Shown here piece after piece: positions 6,961-9,113 of a stretch of DNA of 9,113 bases. A program made the translations under genes and the position numbers. The notes beneath the pieces were generated by a model that saw nothing but the letters and a program-made list of their open reading frames with translations, made no database searches and was not told where the DNA came from. The DNA is from Blastocatellia bacterium (GTDB lineage Bacteria; Acidobacteriota; Blastocatellia; Chloracidobacteriales; JADJPF01). The DNA lies in the NCBI GenBank assembly GCA_023265235.1, contig JAHFUF010000076.1:1-9113 (forward strand). The letters run 5' to 3'. Position 1 is the first letter of the stretch; every line of letters begins with the position of its first letter.

Positions 6961-8076
6961 ATGTTTAAGCCTACAAAACTTGGATTAGTGTTTGCTCTTA
7001 GTCTAATACTTGGTTTGCAATCTGTAGGGCAAGCACAAACAGAGAATCAAATAGAAAAACTAGATAAAGGTAAATCCAAAGTAGCAATTGTCTTAGGAGG
7101 TAAACGTTTAGGCATTGTTGCTGGATTTCTTACAAAGGAACGAGTCGAGAGCCTCAAATTAGGTGAAAAACGCGGAGTATTAGTTCGTGATGTAATTAAA
7201 GATAGTTCAGCAGATCGCGCTGGCTTAAAGGCTGGTGACGTGATTATAGAAATAGATGGTCAAGCTATAGAGTCTCATAGAGACTTGCGTAGCAGACTAC
7301 AAGACCTAGATTATGGTAAATCCTCTAGCTTAAAGGTTATTCGTGATGGTAATACTCAACAATTAAGTTTTACATTAGAAAAATCTAGTTCAGATAATTT
7401 TTATGCTTATGGTTATGGCCAAAACGCTGAAGAGCTAAAAAAGGCTTTAGAATTAAGTAAAGAGTCACGTAAAAAAGCTTTAGAAGAATCTCGTCGTAGA
7501 GGAGAAACATATAAAGCAGAAATAGAAAAAGCTCGTACTGAAGGCCGTGAAAGAGGTGATCTAAACTGGCATTATTTTTCTTTTGGGCGTGCTCGTTTAG
7601 GAGTACAAACCCAAGAATTAACAGAACAATTAGGTAAATACTTTGGCCTAGAAAAAGGTAAAGGCACATTAATTTCTAATGTTTCTGAAGATAGTGCTGG
7701 TGCTAAGGCTGGACTATTGGCTGGAGATGTAATTATAGAGGTTAATGGTGTAGCTATTAATCATGCTGGAGATTTACGCCGAGAAATTAACAAGATAGAG
7801 TCTGGAGAAGTACGTTTAACAGTATTTCGCAACCGTCAGCGTGTAGAACTACGAGCCAACCTAGAACCAAAAGCTAGCGTAGGGGAAAATTTTAATTTTG
7901 AATTTCCTTCAGATTTTCCTCTAGGATCTCTACCTGCTTTTGATGGGAAAGTCATTGTAGTACCTGAGCTTAAAAACTTGCCTAAGCTTAAAAACTTACC
8001 TAAACTTCAAGTTTTTCCAGAAATGCACTTTGATTTTGATATAGATTCTTTAATGGATCTAGACATTTATTTGTAA
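6961..8076 (+). CDS. Secreted double-PDZ-domain protein without a protease domain
   Basis: A 371-residue protein with a clear Sec signal: the basic start MFKPTK, a hydrophobic run, and a likely cut after SVGQA (residue 25). PDZ domain 1 spans about 48-140, with DSSADRAGLKAGDVIIEIDG at 81-100. A strongly charged, probably helical or coiled-coil linker covers about 153-200 (many E, K and R). PDZ domain 2 spans about 210-301 (DSAGAKAGLLAGDVIIEVNG at 244-263). The C-terminal tail is acidic and aromatic (HFDFDIDSLMDLDIYL) and contains a duplicated LPKLKN unit. The PDZ pair resembles the DegP/HtrA arrangement, but there is no trypsin-like domain and no His-Asp-Ser triad, so it is more likely a periplasmic scaffold, chaperone or adaptor. 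The start is fixed by AAGGAGAG just upstream. It is monocistronic and ends at a strong terminator. The specific function is unknown. Confidence 0.9.
   Translation: MFKPTKLGLVFALSLILGLQSVGQAQTENQIEKLDKGKSKVAIVLGGKRLGIVAGFLTKERVESLKLGEKRGVLVRDVIKDSSADRAGLKAGDVIIEIDGQAIESHRDLRSRLQDLDYGKSSSLKVIRDGNTQQLSFTLEKSSSDNFYAYGYGQNAEELKKALELSKESRKKALEESRRRGETYKAEIEKARTEGRERGDLNWHYFSFGRARLGVQTQELTEQLGKYFGLEKGKGTLISNVSEDSAGAKAGLLAGDVIIEVNGVAINHAGDLRREINKIESGEVRLTVFRNRQRVELRANLEPKASVGENFNFEFPSDFPLGSLPAFDGKVIVVPELKNLPKLKNLPKLQVFPEMHFDFDIDSLMDLDIYL
7967..8002 (+). repeat. 18-bp in-frame tandem duplication in the PDZ gene
   Basis: Two 18-base units, 7967-7984 and 7985-8002, differ at a single base (G/A) and encode the repeated Leu-Lys-Asn-Leu-Pro-Lys segment of the C-terminal tail; a third, degraded copy may follow. 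It is a recent slippage-type duplication in what is probably a flexible region. Confidence 0.85.
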
Positions 8077-8102
8077 AAATCAAAAGCTTTATTAGATATG
8101 TT

Positions 8103-8143
8103 GCCGAGGAAAGAAAGTGTTTTCTTCGGCGTTTATTTTTTTT
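8103..8143 (+). terminator. Rho-independent terminator of the double-PDZ gene
   Basis: GCCGAGGAAA (8103-8112) pairs with TTTCTTCGGC (8121-8130) in a 10-bp stem with one G-U pair and an 8-base loop, followed by GTTTATTTTTTTT. It starts 26 bases after the stop codon. The minus strand lacks a T-run after the stem, so it acts mainly on plus-strand transcription. Confidence 0.88.
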
Positions 8144-8188
8144 AATGATATCGTGTTGTGTATTTTAAGTGGGATATAATCAATATAA

Positions 8189-8584
8189 TTAGCGAGGGTA
8201 ATTTTTGATCCATCCATGAATTACAGCTTCTAGATAACCTGAAAAGAGAAAAGCCACAATTCCAACTATTATTTGAAAAACCAGCTGTGCTATAGCACTA
8301 AAACGATATTTCCACCACGCAAAGACTATGGCAGTAGTTTGACCTAAAAGCATAAATGCAAATGGAATCATCATTCCTAGCTTCCCATCATCACACCAGG
8401 GACAAGTGTGTTGGCTACAAGCCCCATCCATTGCCCCAATACACTTTTCTGCAGCACCCGCCCATAACCATGTACAACCACAATGAAAAACTAAACCGCA
8501 AAATGGTGTAAGAAACACCCAAGCAAATGCATAAGCAAATACCAAGGTACTTAATAATATAAGCCAAGATTTTCTATTTTTCAT
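8189..8584 (-). CDS. Small Cys-rich three-helix membrane protein of unknown function
   Basis: 131 residues with three predicted membrane helices: about 6-33, 70-92 and 96-118. Between helices 1 and 2 is a loop dense in cysteine and histidine: C29, H34, C35, C37 (HCGC followed by TWLWAG), C48, C56, H59, C61 and C64 (HTCPWC). That is seven Cys in 36 residues in a 131-residue protein, which suggests a bound metal or disulfides rather than a plain anchor. I recall similar HCGCTWLW...CPWC arrangements in unnamed proteins of other bacteria but cannot assign a function. It is not a CxxCH cytochrome, and CPWC is only loosely like a thioredoxin CxxC. The start ATG has no good ribosome site directly upstream. 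A 5-codon upstream ORF overlaps it as ATGA. It follows the right-edge gene by 44 bp and may share its transcript. Confidence 0.85.
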   Translation of the reverse strand: MKNRKSWLILLSTLVFAYAFAWVFLTPFCGLVFHCGCTWLWAGAAEKCIGAMDGACSQHTCPWCDDGKLGMMIPFAFMLLGQTTAIVFAWWKYRFSAIAQLVFQIIVGIVAFLFSGYLEAVIHGWIKNYPR

Positions 8585-8598
8585 AAGTAATTGGCCAT
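8581..8598 (-). other. Five-codon upstream ORF overlapping the Cys-rich protein start
   Basis: On the minus strand ATG at 8598 reads Met-Ala-Asn-Tyr-Leu-stop, and its TGA overlaps the downstream ATG as ATGA. An AGGAG sequence (rc of 8612-8616) lies 13 bases before it, inside a hairpin. This could couple translation to the downstream gene, which lacks its own ribosome site, but so short an ORF can easily arise by chance. Confidence 0.2.
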
Positions 8599-8620
8599 AG
8601 GAGAAATTATTCTCCTATGG
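8595..8620 (-). repeat. Perfect 11-bp intercistronic hairpin
   Basis: CCATAGGAGAA (8595-8605) and TTCTCCTATGG (8610-8620) form an 11-bp stem with a 4-base loop in the 44-bp gap between two minus-strand genes. There is no T-run, so it is not a standard terminator. In minus-strand RNA the only AGGAG ribosome-site-like sequence is buried in the stem, which would limit translation of the downstream gene unless it is opened. Confidence 0.6.
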
Positions 8621-8628
8621 AATAGTAG

Positions 8629-9113
8629 CTATTGGTTTTCTGCTGTTTTTTTGTCATATTCTTCTTGGGTAAGCAATTTTATCAAATCTATTTTTTTAGT
8701 ATTTAATTTATTGTTTAACCCTTCTAGCTCTTTACCAATAATGATTTCAAAGTCTTTGTTACCTTTTTCTACTTCACTGGTAATGCTTTGAACGCGTTCA
8801 AGCTGTGATATTGTTGGGCGACCACCATAAACAGAAATTGTACTATAAAGATCTACTATACGTTCTCGTAATTTTTCTTCGCCTTTGATCCCATAAAAAC
8901 TATCTGCTTTAGTAGCAACTAAAGTTTCATGTAGGCTGTTAAGCTGATTGGCAAAGCTGTCTAAGCTTTTTCCTAGAGGATCATTTTCTTTTAGCTTTTT
9001 GGCTCGATCTTTTGCTTGATCCCGGGCACTAGTAATGATACTAGTGATAAAAGCTAAACGTTCTTGTAGACGATAGAGTTTAAGTACACTATCTTGTTGT
9101 AACTTACGATCTT
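8629..9113 (-). CDS. C-terminal 160 residues of a large protein, probably BNR/VPS10-like repeat protein tail
   Basis: The minus-strand frame is open from the right edge to a TAG at 8629-8631; the start is outside the window. The visible part is all-helical and charged, running from DRKLQQDSVLKLYRLQERLA to a hydrophilic end (YDKKTAENQ). Landmarks are KSLDSFANQLNSLHETL, KADSFYGIKGEEKLRERI, then GGRPTISQLERV followed by a heptad-like helix ending in ELEGLNNKL. This pattern resembles the helical tail found after the beta-propeller in bacterial 'glycosyl hydrolase / BNR repeat' (VPS10/sortilin-like) secreted proteins, where an aromatic/RPT-x-x-Q-L-E motif precedes a helix ending in L-N. I recognise this by pattern only; the propeller itself is not visible. 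That the frame is coding is well supported by its length and codon use. Confidence 0.7.
   Translation of the reverse strand, partial: DRKLQQDSVLKLYRLQERLAFITSIITSARDQAKDRAKKLKENDPLGKSLDSFANQLNSLHETLVATKADSFYGIKGEEKLRERIVDLYSTISVYGGRPTISQLERVQSITSEVEKGNKDFEIIIGKELEGLNNKLNTKKIDLIKLLTQEEYDKKTAENQ

Noticed and set aside
7385..7669. 94-codon minus-strand frame rich in Leu, Phe and Tyr, resembling a membrane protein
   Set aside because: It is antisense to the charged linker and second PDZ domain. The hydrophobic look follows from reading Lys/Glu codons (AAA, GAA) on the opposite strand.
8591..8791. 66-codon plus-strand frame starting with TTG near the 8595 hairpin
   Set aside because: It is antisense to the helical C-terminal coding region, which has a better codon pattern and recognisable protein features.

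Overview
The window is about 9.1 kb of AT-rich bacterial chromosome. It carries seven protein genes, two of them cut by the window edges, and no RNA gene, CRISPR array, insertion sequence or phage gene that I can recognise. The gene set is: a two-domain M16 peptidase, an AGPS-like FAD enzyme fused into an operon with GlpD, a secreted di-heme oxidoreductase, a secreted double-PDZ protein, a Cys-rich membrane protein and a large helical-tailed secreted-type protein. Signal peptides and AAGGAG-type ribosome sites point to a Gram-negative-type heterotroph with aerobic-style metabolism. Low-G+C Acidobacteriota (Blastocatellia-like) would fit, but this is a weak inference from gene content and not from a marker gene.

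Layout. 1-1543 (+) is the C-terminal part of an M16 peptidase. It is followed by a perfect inverted pair of 28-bp REP-like palindromes (1570-1643), which probably also terminates transcription. 1746-5056 (+) is a tight two-gene operon with an ATGA overlap: an alkyl-DHAP-synthase-like FAD oxidase, then glycerol-3-phosphate dehydrogenase. It closes with a 9-bp tandem repeat at the stop codon and a 12-bp-stem hairpin. That hairpin lies between this operon and the convergent di-heme cytochrome gene (5205-6425, -).

6426-6960 is a 535-bp gene-free divergent intergenic region. It holds hairpins, AT palindromes and eight copies of TACTTA/TAAGTA. It must contain the promoters of the cytochrome gene (-) and of the double-PDZ gene (6961-8076, +). 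The PDZ gene ends at a strong intrinsic terminator (8103-8143). The right end is a minus-strand pair: a gene running in from the right edge, of which the last 160 residues are visible (8629-9113), followed 44 bp later by a small Cys-rich three-helix membrane protein (8189-8584). The gap between them contains a perfect 11-bp hairpin.

The functional link I can argue is GlpD with the AGPS-like enzyme: G3P to DHAP, and possibly acyl-DHAP to alkyl-DHAP. I did not find a clear defence, mobile or biosynthetic system here. The most worthwhile leads are the AGPS-GlpD pair, the REP-like inverted pair, the TACTTA cluster and the uncharacterised Cys-rich membrane protein.
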